From assembly GCA_004553485.1 (NCBI GenBank), contig SFLG01000045.1:1-24778 (forward strand): 24,778 nucleotides of DNA. The letters run 5' to 3'. Under the pieces are notes generated by a model, which had not been told where the DNA came from, did no database searches, and saw only the letters and a list, made by a program, of their open reading frames with translations. Below are positions 14,442 through 23,509 of the stretch, in pieces (positions within the stretch are counted from its first letter, which is position 1; each line of letters begins with the position of its first letter). The stretch comes from Bacteroidales bacterium (GTDB lineage Bacteria > Bacteroidota > Bacteroidia > Bacteroidales > Muribaculaceae). The translations under genes and the position numbers were made by a program.

Positions 14442-15209
14442 TTAACGTGCGCGACGCCTGAATTCGGCAAGGATTATCGCCGTGGCGACGCTGACGTTGA
14501 GGCTCTCGGCGGTGTCAGCCCCGGTGGGGAAGGGCGGGATATAGAGCCGATGGCTCACCGACGCCGCAGCGGCCTCGCCTATCCCGCGACCCTCGTTGCC
14601 CATCACGATTATGCCGTTCTCGCTGAGGTCGGTGTCGTACATGTCCGTGCCGTCGAGAAATGTTCCGTACACCGGCACGTCCTCGGCGCGGGCCTGTGTC
14701 AGAGCCGCCGGCAGGTCGGTGTAAGTCACGCGGACGCGCGAAATCGAGCCCATCGTCGCCTGAACGACCTTGGGGTTCCAGACGTCCACCGTGTCGGTTG
14801 ATGCGAGGATGTTGTGCACACCCATCCAATCGCACACGCGAATTATCGTACCGAGATTTCCCGGGTCCTGAACGCGGTCGAGGGCAACCACCAGCTCCTT
14901 GGCGGGGTCGGGGAGGGCGCTGGCCGTAGGAATGCGGTATACGGCGATTACTTGCGGCGGGGTGGTCAGCGTCGACATACGCTCGAGGTCGGCGCGCGAC
15001 GCCTCGTACAAAATGTCGTCGGACAGCCCCTGCCGCCCGTGCTCGGCAAACCACTGCGGCGTAGCCAAAAGCATGGCCGTGCTGAAGGTTCCGATGGTGT
15101 CGAGAACGCACTTCGTGCCCTCGGCAACGAAGAGTCCCTCTGCCCGCCGATGTTTCGCTTCGGCCAACGAGCGCACAGTCTTGCGTATGTTGTTGCTTAC
15201 TTGTTGCAC
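14442..15209 (-). CDS. TrmH/SpoU family RNA methyltransferase
   Basis: This encodes 255 residues. It is a SPOUT-class enzyme that 2'-O-methylates a ribose in rRNA or tRNA with S-adenosylmethionine. The three family motifs are present in order: QDPGNLGTIIR (114-124), with the catalytic Arg; MGNEGRGI (203-210); and ESLNVSVATAI (235-245), which line the knotted SAM site. An N-terminal substrate-binding region (GLFVAEGTKCVLDTI) precedes them. The start is GTG at 15209; an in-frame stop lies 9 bases upstream, so no longer form is possible. The exact target nucleotide cannot be read from the sequence. It lies between bioB and radA on the same strand. Confidence 0.93.
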   Translation of the reverse strand: MQQVSNNIRKTVRSLAEAKHRRAEGLFVAEGTKCVLDTIGTFSTAMLLATPQWFAEHGRQGLSDDILYEASRADLERMSTLTTPPQVIAVYRIPTASALPDPAKELVVALDRVQDPGNLGTIIRVCDWMGVHNILASTDTVDVWNPKVVQATMGSISRVRVTYTDLPAALTQARAEDVPVYGTFLDGTDMYDTDLSENGIIVMGNEGRGIGEAAAASVSHRLYIPPFPTGADTAESLNVSVATAIILAEFRRRAR

Positions 15210-15252
15210 TTTGTTTTACAAATAATTGCCAAATAAATTTAAAGCAGAAGTT

Positions 15253-15271
15253 TTTAAAGCGATGCTTTAAA
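15253..15271. other. AT-rich inverted repeat between bioB and the methyltransferase gene
   Basis: TTTAAAGC (15253-15260) and GCTTTAAA (15264-15271) form an 8-bp stem with a 3-base loop, just after the bioB stop. It could be a weak terminator for bioB; no long T run follows on the minus strand. Confidence 0.4.
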
Positions 15272-15280
15272 TTTTATATC

Positions 15281-16234
15281 CTAAAATTTTCGCCCTGCCT
15301 CCTTGCACAGCTCCTTGTCCTCGTCGATGGTACTGCCGACGGTGGTGAGTAGGTCGCCGACGATGCCGCCGTTGACGCCGATGCGCATAGCCTCGATCTG
15401 GCCGGCGCGCGACATTTTCTGGCGTCCTCCGGCAAAGCGGATTTCGACGCGCGGGTGGGCAAGGCGCAGGATGGCGATGGCGTCCAGAATCTCGTCATCG
15501 CTGAGCGGTTTGGTGTCTTGCAGCGGGGTGCCGGGGATGGGGCACAGCACGTTGACGGGGATGCTGTCGGGGCGGGCGCGGCGCAGGGTGACCGCGAACT
15601 CGCAACGCTGACGACGCGACTCACCCATGCCTATTATTCCGCCCGAGCAGACCTGCAGCCCGAGCTCGTGGGCGATGGCGATGGTTGCCAGTTTGTCCTC
15701 GATGGTATGGGTTGTGCACAGCGTGCCAAAGTGCGACGGCGCCGTTTCGAGGTTGCAGTGATAGCGGCTTATCCCCGCGTCCTTCAGCTTCTGCAGTTCC
15801 TCGCGTCCGAGCAGTCCCATCGAGGCGCAGGTGCCTATTCCCGTCTCGTCCTTGGCGCGACGCAGTAGGCGGCACATCTCGTCGAGGGCTTCGCCGCTGA
15901 CCTTGCGGCCGCTGGCCACGAGCGAGAACATGCGTATGCCCTTTGCGGCGTTGTATCGCGCAACGTGCATACACTCATCTTCGTCGACGATGCTGTAGTT
16001 GTGGCATCCCGTCTGGTAATGCCCTGACTGCGCGCACCATTTGCAGTTTTCGGAGCATTTGCCCGACCTTGCGTTGACGATGGAGCATGATATGAACTCG
16101 GGCTGCACAAAGGCGGCGGAGACAGCTGCGGCGGCCTCGCGCACCTCGGCGGGATCGGCGTCGGCCAGTGACATTATCTCGTCGTCTGTGGCCTGGCCAC
16201 CCGCTAAAATCTTTTCTTTAATTTCTGAAAGCAT
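15281..16234 (-). CDS. bioB: biotin synthase
   Basis: BioB is a radical-SAM enzyme that inserts sulfur into dethiobiotin, the last step of biotin synthesis. It encodes 317 residues from the ATG at 16234, close to the family length. The radical-SAM cluster motif is CSENCKWC (Cys 60, 64, 67). Further family marks are CASMGLLGREELQKLKDAG, YHCNLETAP, CSGGIIGMGES and a late RFAGGRQKMS, which carries the Arg of the second cluster region. The frame is open for 196 codons upstream, but that part overlaps the hairpin array and the permease gene on the same strand and is not BioB-like. No other bio genes are in the window. The region upstream holds the hairpin array at 16244-16322. Confidence 0.95.
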   Translation of the reverse strand: MLSEIKEKILAGGQATDDEIMSLADADPAEVREAAAAVSAAFVQPEFISCSIVNARSGKCSENCKWCAQSGHYQTGCHNYSIVDEDECMHVARYNAAKGIRMFSLVASGRKVSGEALDEMCRLLRRAKDETGIGTCASMGLLGREELQKLKDAGISRYHCNLETAPSHFGTLCTTHTIEDKLATIAIAHELGLQVCSGGIIGMGESRRQRCEFAVTLRRARPDSIPVNVLCPIPGTPLQDTKPLSDDEILDAIAILRLAHPRVEIRFAGGRQKMSRAGQIEAMRIGVNGGIVGDLLTTVGSTIDEDKELCKEAGRKF

Positions 16235-16243
16235 AGAGAATGA

Positions 16244-16322
16244 GTATTGGCGACTACGTCGCGGTATTGGCAGGCTTCGCCTGCAGTATTGGCGCCTGTA
16301 GCGCGGTATGGGCCGTCCGGGC
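16244..16322. repeat. tandem array of compensating mini-hairpins
   Basis: Three clear units, and a fourth degenerate one, each read GTATTG followed by a short hairpin. The hairpins are GCGAC-TAC-GTCGC (16250-16262), GCAGGC-TTC-GCCTGC (16270-16284), GCGC-CTGTA-GCGC (16292-16304) and a weak GCC-GTCCG-GGC (16312-16322). The prefix stays constant while the stem sequences change yet remain self-complementary. It fills the gap between the permease stop (16330) and the bioB start (16234), so it would lie in the bioB leader or intercistronic RNA, where the constant part reads CAATAC. Confidence 0.85.
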
Positions 16323-16329
16323 GGCGGTT

Positions 16330-17613
16330 TTAGCGCGAGGCGCGTATGTAGAGGAAGATGGCGATGAGGAGGAAGATGATGTTGGGGATCCACATGGCCA
16401 CCATGGGAGAGGTCTGGCCCGACTGGGCAAAGGTCTGGGTGACAGTCATAAACAGAATGTAGCTGAACGACAGCACGAGGCCGATGCCGATGTTGAGGCC
16501 CATTCCGCCCCTGACCTTGCGCGACGACAGCGCCATGCCTATGACGGTGAGGATGTATGCCGCGGCCACCATGGCAAAGCGCCGGTGGTACTCGATCTCG
16601 AACGACTGGATATTGCCCACGCCGCGGCTTTTCTGTCGCTCGATGTACTGCGTCAGCTCGGGCGTTGTCAGCATCTCGTGGTCGGTCTCCGAGATGAGGA
16701 AGTCGCGGGGCTCGAAGGGGATGACGGTATCGAGGACGGCCCCCGAGCGTATTATCTCGCGGTTGTCCTTGAAGTCGCGTATGACATAGTCGCGCACCTG
16801 CCACGAGTATAGCGTGTCCCATTTTATCGTCTGGGCGGTGAGGCGCGAAATAAGTCTTTTGTCTTTGTCGAACGACTCGAGCGAGAAGCGCGTGCCCGAT
16901 TTGGTGATGTTGTCGTAGCGGGCCATATAGGCTATCTCGTCGGGCGCCACCATGAGCATGATGTTGGTGCCGTAGTCGATGCGCTTGTTCTTGACGTACT
17001 TGTTGGCGTAGGCTATGCGTTGGACGTTGGCCGGGGGGATGATGTACGCCGCCAGCACAAAGGTCATTGCCGCTATCACTGTTGCTCCCACCATGTAGGG
17101 TCTGAGCAGACGGTGGAAGCTCATACCCGTTGACAGCATGGCTATTATCTCGCTGTTTCCGGCCAGCTTTGTGGTGAAAAAGATGACGGCGATGAATGTG
17201 AACAGCGGAGCGAACTGGTTGGCGAAGTAGGGTATGAAGTTGAGGAAGTAGTCGTTGATGGTTGCGCTGAGGGGAGCCTTGAGGAAGGCGTCGATTTTCT
17301 CGTTGATGTCAAAGACAACGATGATTGTCAGCAGCAGGAGCAGGGCAAAGAAGAACGTGCCCAGGAACTGCCGCAGGATGTATCGGTCGAGGATGGACAG
17401 GGGCACGAAGTTCCACACCCTGCGCATATCGGGCTTGCGCAGCCGTAAGCGCCGCGGCCGCGGGAAGCGCCGCCGCCGGTTTTGCGCAGCCGTCCCGTCG
17501 CTTGCCGAGGTCCCGTCAGTCGCGGGCGTCCTCTCCTCCTCTTCCGGTACGGACGTGCTCTGTGGGGAGGCCGTCTCTTGCCGTGCGTTTATGTCGTCTT
17601 GCGGGTCTGTCAC
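16330..17613 (-). CDS. LptF/LptG family permease
   Basis: LptF and LptG are the membrane subunits of the LPS export ABC transporter LptB2FG. The core begins SILDRYILRQFLGTFFFALLLLL, typical of the family. Membrane segments follow near LFTFIAVIFFTTKLAGNSEI and ATVIAAMTFVLAAYIIPP. A periplasmic domain comes next, then C-terminal helices VAAAYILTVIGMALSS and IIFLLIAIFLYI. The GTG at 17613, 15 bases after the tgt stop, gives 427 residues. An internal ATG at 17427 gives 365, nearer the usual length. If GTG is used, the protein has about 60 extra N-terminal residues rich in Ser, Thr, Glu and Arg. It is probably co-transcribed with tgt, a common pairing in Bacteroidota. Confidence 0.9.
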   Translation of the reverse strand: MTDPQDDINARQETASPQSTSVPEEEERTPATDGTSASDGTAAQNRRRRFPRPRRLRLRKPDMRRVWNFVPLSILDRYILRQFLGTFFFALLLLLTIIVVFDINEKIDAFLKAPLSATINDYFLNFIPYFANQFAPLFTFIAVIFFTTKLAGNSEIIAMLSTGMSFHRLLRPYMVGATVIAAMTFVLAAYIIPPANVQRIAYANKYVKNKRIDYGTNIMLMVAPDEIAYMARYDNITKSGTRFSLESFDKDKRLISRLTAQTIKWDTLYSWQVRDYVIRDFKDNREIIRSGAVLDTVIPFEPRDFLISETDHEMLTTPELTQYIERQKSRGVGNIQSFEIEYHRRFAMVAAAYILTVIGMALSSRKVRGGMGLNIGIGLVLSFSYILFMTVTQTFAQSGQTSPMVAMWIPNIIFLLIAIFLYIRASR

Positions 17614-17627
17614 GATGGGGTGGGGTA

Positions 17628-18758
<1,131 letters not shown>

Positions 18759-18803
18759 GAGACTCTTGTTTTTATCAGGTAGACAAAGTTGCGCGTTCGG
18801 GGT

Positions 18804-19715
18804 TCAGGAGAACAGTTTGGCGGGATATTCGCCGCTGTCGTGCAGAGCCTTGAGCGAGGCCACCACGTTGTCGCGGTCGGTGGCGTATGTCACGCCGAAC
18901 CACTTTGCGTCGGTGCGCAGAACGTCCACAACGGCCTGACGGCGTGCGATGAGCATATCCACAACCGAGGGGATATAGAACTCGCGCTTGGGCTCGTTGC
19001 CGTATTTGCTGAGGAAGGTCTCGAACTCGCCGCGGATGTAGCCGAAGATTTCGGGGCCGAATCCCCACAGGTTCATCGAGATGGGCGTCGAGGCGTCGAG
19101 GGTATGAGTGGTCCCCGTTGTCTCGTCTGTATAAATAATGTGGTCGCACTCGGCGTACGAAATGTCGTGACGCTCGACGATGCTGCGCAGGTGGTTGGCC
19201 TTGTCGACGGTGCATACGCCGCGGGCCACCGACCCGTTGCGCGACATGGTGTTGCCGACGTTGTAGGCCACCATGCAGTAGTGGTCGGGTTGGCGCGACT
19301 CGTCGGCGAGGTATTTGCCGATAGCCTCGAAGGCTGAGCGGCCGTAGAAGTCGTCGGCGTTGATGACGGCGAAGGGCTCGTGGATGGCCTCGGCGCCCAT
19401 CAGGACAGCCTGGCCTGTTCCCCAGGGCTTTGTGCGGCCCTCGGGCGCGGTGAAGCCCTCGGGCAGGGCGTCAAGGCTCTGGAAAACCACCTCGACGGGG
19501 ACAAAGTTCTTGTATCGCGAGAGCACGCGCTCTTCAAATTCTTTTTCAAAGTCGTGTCGAATTACAAACACCACCTTGCCGAAGCCGGCGCGTACGGCGT
19601 CGAACACCGAATAATCCATAATGGTTTCGCCGTTAGGGCCCAGGGGGTCAAGCTGTTTGAGGCCGCCGTATCTGCTGCCCATGCCGGCAGCGAGAACAAA
19701 CAAAGTCGGTTTCAT
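18804..19715 (-). CDS. sugar-nucleotidyltransferase family protein
   Basis: This encodes 303 residues with the NTP_transferase fold. The start FVLAAGMGSRYGGLKQLDPLG carries the nucleotide-binding GxGxR..K signature; AVINADDFYG (about 116-125) holds the metal-binding Asp, with TKPWGTGQAV before it. It probably couples NTP and a sugar phosphate to an NDP-sugar, releasing PPi, in the cytoplasm. Similar Bacteroidota proteins often sit beside a small-molecule kinase, but none is here, so the substrate is open. It leads a minus-strand run with tgt and the permease; a -7-like box lies about 160 bases upstream. Confidence 0.85.
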   Translation of the reverse strand: MKPTLFVLAAGMGSRYGGLKQLDPLGPNGETIMDYSVFDAVRAGFGKVVFVIRHDFEKEFEERVLSRYKNFVPVEVVFQSLDALPEGFTAPEGRTKPWGTGQAVLMGAEAIHEPFAVINADDFYGRSAFEAIGKYLADESRQPDHYCMVAYNVGNTMSRNGSVARGVCTVDKANHLRSIVERHDISYAECDHIIYTDETTGTTHTLDASTPISMNLWGFGPEIFGYIRGEFETFLSKYGNEPKREFYIPSVVDMLIARRQAVVDVLRTDAKWFGVTYATDRDNVVASLKALHDSGEYPAKLFS

Positions 19716-19873
19716 ATATCAGTCGTTTTGTTGAATAATTTTCTAAGCAATATTGCGAAAGGCGATAAATAGCTGTTGGTGTATGTCTTGTGGCGCCGGC
19801 AATTCGTGTCGGGCCGTTGCGGTCTGACCGTGCAGAGCAAACCGTGTCGACTACCTCACAGCACACCTTCCCG

Positions 19874-19881
19874 CAAAGTTA
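19874..19881 (-). promoter_or_regulatory. candidate -7 element of the nucleotidyltransferase gene
   Basis: The minus strand reads TAACTTTG, a full TAnnTTTG match in front of a GC-rich stretch. No TTTG is seen at the usual upstream distance. It would give a leader of roughly 155 bases. Confidence 0.4.
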
Positions 19882-20020
19882 CTACAATTTTTTGACACTG
19901 CCACCCTCCACCCCGCCAAAAAGCGCCACCCACCGGCAATAGGGCATTTCAGTAATCGTCCATTTCATTCAGTTTATGTGAGATCTGCTCTTGCGGGAGG
20001 GTGTTAGAGGGCGGTGTGGG

Positions 20021-20120
20021 GGTAATGGGAGCATTGGGGTAATAGGAGTTTTGGAGGTAATAGGAGTTGTCGGGGTAATGGGAGTTGTGTGGGGAGGTAA
20101 TAGGGGTTCAGGGGGAGTAG
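20021..20120. repeat. degenerate 18-bp tandem repeat
   Basis: About five units start with GGTAATGGG or GGTAATAGG and continue AGTTNTNGG-like, for example GGTAATAGGAGTTTTGGA and GGTAATAGGAGTTGTCGG. Unit lengths are about 17, 18, 18 and 22 bases. Eighteen is twice the 9-base period of the other two arrays, and the AGTTGT core is shared with the array at 9099-9152. Confidence 0.7.
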
Positions 20121-20192
20121 GTGGTGTGATGGGAAATTGAAGATTAAAAAACGTTTTGAAAAAAAATGGGGGGTGGAGGGTAAAGAAAGTGG

Positions 20193-20231
20193 TTTGGATG
20201 GCGGAGATTTCAAATATATTTTGTAATTTTG
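20193..20231 (+). promoter_or_regulatory. promoter of hpt
   Basis: TTTG at 20193-20196 is followed 18 bases later by TATATTTTG (20215-20223), and a perfect TAATTTTG box overlaps downstream (20224-20231). Either could serve as the -7 element. The leader to the ATG at 20251 would be very short. Confidence 0.55.
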
Positions 20232-20250
20232 CGCAAATATTTTTTTTCAG

Positions 20251-20796
20251 ATGAAAGACGAAGTGACTTACAGGGGCCTCACGTTTGTGCCCTACATCAC
20301 CCGAGAAGAAATTGACGCCCGTATAAAAGAGATGGGCGCTCAGATTACGGCCGATGCTGCCGGTAAAATGCCCTTGTTCCTCTGTGTGTTGAACGGGGCA
20401 TTTCCTTTTGCCAGCGAGCTGTTTATGAACTTTGAAGGCAATGCCGAGATTGCTTTTGTACGCCTGCAGAGCTACGAGGGCACCTCGACTACCGGCAATG
20501 TCAAGGAACTGCTCGGTCTCAACACCGACATCGATGGCCGCCACGTGATAATTGTCGAGGATATCGTTGACACGGGCAACACCATCCACCGCCTCATCAG
20601 TGACCTCAAGACAAAGAACCCCGCCTCGATCAAGGTGGCCACTCTGCTCTTCAAGCCCGAGGCTCTGCAGCTCCCCGTCAAGCCCGACTACGTAGGCTTT
20701 GAGATTCCCCAGAAGTTCATCATCGGTTTCGGACTCGATCTGGACGGCCTGGCACGCAATCTCAACGACATCTACGTGATCAAGGGCACCGACTGA
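20251..20796 (+). CDS. hpt: hypoxanthine phosphoribosyltransferase
   Basis: This encodes 181 residues, normal for the family. It converts hypoxanthine or guanine plus PRPP to IMP or GMP and PPi, in purine salvage in the cytoplasm. The PRPP-binding motif is VIIVEDIVDTGNT (99-111); LNGAFPFASEL (48-58) and the flexible-loop segment SYEGTSTTG (74-82) also fit. The start is the ATG at 20251, a few bases after a strong promoter box. A GC hairpin with a T run follows the stop, so hpt can be a single unit, although adk follows on the same strand and the hpt-adk order is common in Bacteroidales. Confidence 0.96.
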   Translation: MKDEVTYRGLTFVPYITREEIDARIKEMGAQITADAAGKMPLFLCVLNGAFPFASELFMNFEGNAEIAFVRLQSYEGTSTTGNVKELLGLNTDIDGRHVIIVEDIVDTGNTIHRLISDLKTKNPASIKVATLLFKPEALQLPVKPDYVGFEIPQKFIIGFGLDLDGLARNLNDIYVIKGTD

Positions 20797-20821
20797 TTCT
20801 GACCTGACCCGGTTAAGCCAG

Positions 20822-20842
20822 ACGGCTGCGGCCGTTGTTTTT
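20822..20842 (+). terminator. rho-independent terminator after hpt
   Basis: ACGGC-TGCG-GCCGT (20822-20835) forms a short GC stem, followed by TGTTTTT. It lies 25 bases after the hpt stop. The rest of the gap to adk (to 20975) holds no recognisable element. Confidence 0.65.
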
Positions 20843-20975
20843 AAAGAAAAGATCCCCCAAGCACACCTGCGGGCGGCGGTACCCACCGCCTGTCCGGAGT
20901 GTGTCTGTCCCGGAGGCTGGACGGCTGAGAAGGTACAGCCCTTATTGCGTCCTGCCGTAACATAACTGATATAAA

Positions 20976-21623
20976 ATGCTTAACGTAGTAATTTTCGGCG
21001 CTCCCGGAAGCGGAAAGGGCACGCAGAGCGCCATGATGATTCACCGCTACGGACTTCACCACATCAGTACTGGCGAGGTCCTGCGCGACCACATTGCCCG
21101 CGGTACGAAACTCGGAAAGGTGGCCGACCACTATATTTCGCGTGGTCAGCTCATCCCCGACGAGCTTATGATAGACGTGCTGGCTGATTTGCTCGACAAC
21201 AACCCCAAGGCCACAGCCAAGGGCGTGATTTTTGATGGTTTCCCCCGCACCATCCACCAGGCCCGCGTCCTCTCGGACATGCTGGCCGAGAGAGGTACCA
21301 AGGTGCATGCCGTAATAGGCCTCGAGGTTCCCGAAGACCGACTGGTCTACCGTATGATGAGCCGCGGCAAGGAGACAGGCCGCGCCGACGACAACCTTGA
21401 CACCATCAAAAAGCGCCTCGAGGTATACCACCGACAGACTTCGCCGCTGAAGGAGTATTACATCAACGAGGGCAAATACCACAAAGTAGACGGAGACGGC
21501 AAAGTTGACCGCATCTTCAACGACATCGTCAACCACCTCGAAAAGGTGAGAGCCGAAGAGGAAAAGATGATGCAGCAGGAGCACCAACTCAAGCAGGAGG
21601 ATCGACGCCAGCAGCAGGGCTGA
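20976..21623 (+). CDS. adk: adenylate kinase
   Basis: This encodes 215 residues. It interconverts ATP plus AMP with two ADP in the cytoplasm. The P-loop is GAPGSGKGT (8-16); STGEVLRDHI and FDGFPRTIHQA are the AMP-site segments; RMMSRGKETGRADDN is a short LID region without zinc Cys, the small-LID form. The C-terminal tail (about 195-215) is a Glu/Gln-rich segment ending QEDRRQQQG, longer than the core fold needs and probably flexible. It lies between hpt and an AMP-forming acyl-CoA ligase on the same strand; Adk could recycle AMP made by that ligase (inference). Confidence 0.97.
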   Translation: MLNVVIFGAPGSGKGTQSAMMIHRYGLHHISTGEVLRDHIARGTKLGKVADHYISRGQLIPDELMIDVLADLLDNNPKATAKGVIFDGFPRTIHQARVLSDMLAERGTKVHAVIGLEVPEDRLVYRMMSRGKETGRADDNLDTIKKRLEVYHRQTSPLKEYYINEGKYHKVDGDGKVDRIFNDIVNHLEKVRAEEEKMMQQEHQLKQEDRRQQQG

Positions 21624-21696
21624 CCCGGAGCCGTCCGCAATACACCGCACCAGCCGGCCTCCGCGTCGGCACTGATAACACCTTATATTTAGACTC

Positions 21697-23364
21697 ATGA
21701 ATTGCAGTACACCCGTAAGCACGATATTCGCGAACTCGTTCCGCGACAATTTTGATTTGCCATGCCTTACGGACTATGTCACCAAGGAGACGCTGACTTA
21801 CGGCGACTTTGCACGGCGCATAGCCCGTATACACATGCTGTTCGCGCAGTGTGGCATACAGCCCGGCGACAAGGTCGCCCTGCTGGGCAAGAACAACATC
21901 AACTGGATTACGGCCTTCATCGGCACCATCACATACGGCGCCGTGGTGGTGCCTATCCTCAACGAGTTCAACCCCATCGACGCCCAGCACATCGTCAACC
22001 ACAGCGACAGCGTGCTGCTGTTTGTGGCCGAGTCGACATGGGACCACCTCGAGTTCGACGATATGCCGGAGGTGCGCGCTGTGCTCTCGCTGGACTCGCG
22101 CAAGGCCCTGGCCGAGAGGGAGGGCTACACGGTGGACAAGTGGATGCGCACGCTGTCGCGCCGTTTCCGCCAGGAGTATCCCGACGGATTCAAGGCCGAG
22201 GACATCAAGTATCCGGAGTACGAAGACCCCGACCGCACGGTCATCATCAACTACACATCGGGCACCACGGGCTTCTCGAAGGGCGTGATGCTGCCCGACC
22301 GGTCGCTGCGCGGCAATATCGAGTTCGGCATACAGTCGAAGCTGCACTATAAGGGCTCGCGCGCGCTGTCCTTCCTGCCTCTGGCCCATGCCTACGGATG
22401 TGCCTTCGACATGCTCGTCCCGCTTGCCGTGGGCACACACATCACCCTGCTGGGCAAGTCGCCCACGCCGCGCCTGCTGATGAATGCCATGGCCGATGTC
22501 AAGCCGTCGCTGATAGTCTGCGTGCCCCTCATCCTCGAAAAAATCTACCGCAAGATGATACAGCCCGTGCTGGCCACGCGCCGCATGCGCTGGGTGCTGG
22601 CCATCCCGTTTATGGACCGTGCCGTGTTCCCCAAAATCCGCAAGAAGCTCATCGATGCCTTTGGCGGCGAGTTCTCGCAGGTGATAGTGGGAGGCGCGCC
22701 TCTTAACCGCGAGGTGGAGGAGTTTCTGCATCGCATAAACTTCCCCCTGACCGTCGGCTACGGCATGACCGAGTGCGGCCCCCTCATCAGCTACATCTAC
22801 TGGAAGGACTTCCTGGTGGGCTCGTCGGGCCGTACGCTCAAGGGTCTGATGGAGGCACGCATACTTAGCCCGAAGGAGGGCGAGCCCGGCGAGATCCTCG
22901 TCAAGGGCATGAACGTGATGACGGGCTATTACAAGAACCCCGACGCCACGGAGGCCGTGCTCGAGGAGAGCGGCTGGCTCCATACCGGCGACATGGGCAC
23001 CCTCGGCGGCCCCGACGGCCAGACAATCTTTATCCGCGGCCGCTACAAGACGATGATCCTGACCTCTACCGGCCAGAATGTCTACCCCGAGGAGATTGAG
23101 TCGAAGCTCAACAATATGCCGTATGTCGCCGAGAGCATCGTCGTGGAGCGCAACGGCAAGCTGGTGGCGCTGGTCTATCCGGACTCGGAAGCCACCGACG
23201 CCGACAAGGTCAGCGACAACGACATGGACTGTATCATGGAGCAGACGCGCAAGGAGCTGAACGAGCTGCTGGCCCCCTACGAGCGTATTGCCAAGATCGA
23301 GCTTGTCCCCGACGAGTTTGAAAAGACCCCTAAGCGCTCGATCAAACGCTACCTGTACAAATAA
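21697..23364 (+). CDS. long-chain fatty-acid-CoA ligase (AMP-forming)
   Basis: This encodes 555 residues of the ANL adenylating superfamily. It activates a fatty acid with ATP to an acyl-adenylate and then to acyl-CoA, releasing AMP and PPi. Motifs in order: YTSGTTGFSKGV (186-197, ATP-binding P-loop), YGMTE (355-359), HTGD (429-432), RGRYK (447-451) and the catalytic C-terminal Lys region TPKRSIKRYLYK (544-555). The acyl chain length is assumed from overall similarity to FadD-like enzymes, not shown. It follows adk by 73 bases on the same strand and ends at a strong hairpin. No beta-oxidation genes are nearby, so membrane lipid recycling is as likely as degradation. Confidence 0.93.
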   Translation: MNCSTPVSTIFANSFRDNFDLPCLTDYVTKETLTYGDFARRIARIHMLFAQCGIQPGDKVALLGKNNINWITAFIGTITYGAVVVPILNEFNPIDAQHIVNHSDSVLLFVAESTWDHLEFDDMPEVRAVLSLDSRKALAEREGYTVDKWMRTLSRRFRQEYPDGFKAEDIKYPEYEDPDRTVIINYTSGTTGFSKGVMLPDRSLRGNIEFGIQSKLHYKGSRALSFLPLAHAYGCAFDMLVPLAVGTHITLLGKSPTPRLLMNAMADVKPSLIVCVPLILEKIYRKMIQPVLATRRMRWVLAIPFMDRAVFPKIRKKLIDAFGGEFSQVIVGGAPLNREVEEFLHRINFPLTVGYGMTECGPLISYIYWKDFLVGSSGRTLKGLMEARILSPKEGEPGEILVKGMNVMTGYYKNPDATEAVLEESGWLHTGDMGTLGGPDGQTIFIRGRYKTMILTSTGQNVYPEEIESKLNNMPYVAESIVVERNGKLVALVYPDSEATDADKVSDNDMDCIMEQTRKELNELLAPYERIAKIELVPDEFEKTPKRSIKRYLYK

Positions 23365-23395
23365 TCGGCACACCGGCCGGTTGCCGGCATTGTAT

Positions 23396-23450
23396 AAAAC
23401 CCCGGAGGATGAACGGCGCCATGTGGCAGCCGCGCATCCTCCGGGGTTTT
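23396..23450. terminator. strong bidirectional terminator after the acyl-CoA ligase gene
   Basis: AAAACCCCGGAGGATG (23396-23411) and its exact complement (23435-23450) form a 16-bp stem with a 23-base loop. A-runs and T-runs flank the stem on both strands, so it could stop transcription from either side between convergent genes. Confidence 0.85.
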
Positions 23451-23453
23451 GTG

Positions 23454-23485
23454 CCGCCCCCTTGGCAAAGGCACCAAGGGGGCGG
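23454..23485. terminator. second GC hairpin between the convergent genes
   Basis: CCGCCCCCTTGG (23454-23465) pairs perfectly with CCAAGGGGGCGG (23474-23485) around an 8-base loop, 24 bases beyond the VWA stop on the minus strand. It lacks its own T run but precedes the terminator at 23396-23450. Confidence 0.6.
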
Positions 23486-23509
23486 GAATTGGGGTAGGGG
23501 AGTCGGATC

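Larger units (their letters stand above)
19716..20190. other. gene-free region with G-rich repeats and G-quadruplex motif
   Basis: No gene is supported in this divergent intergenic region. The left third holds the promoter candidate of the nucleotidyltransferase. At 19995-20022 the plus strand reads GGG-A-GGG-(7 bases)-GGG-(6 bases)-GGGGG, a G-quadruplex-type motif. It continues into a degenerate 18-base repeat at 20021-20120. Purine-rich sequence continues to about 20190. Nothing else was recognised. Confidence 0.55.

Noticed and set aside
16235..16822. 196-residue N-terminal extension of BioB
   Set aside because: It overlaps the permease gene in another frame and runs through the hairpin array. 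BioB has a good ATG at 16234 and normal length from there.
21589..23373. Long minus-strand open frame of 594 codons
   Set aside because: It lies antisense to the acyl-CoA ligase, whose motifs are complete. GC-rich codon use creates open antisense frames.
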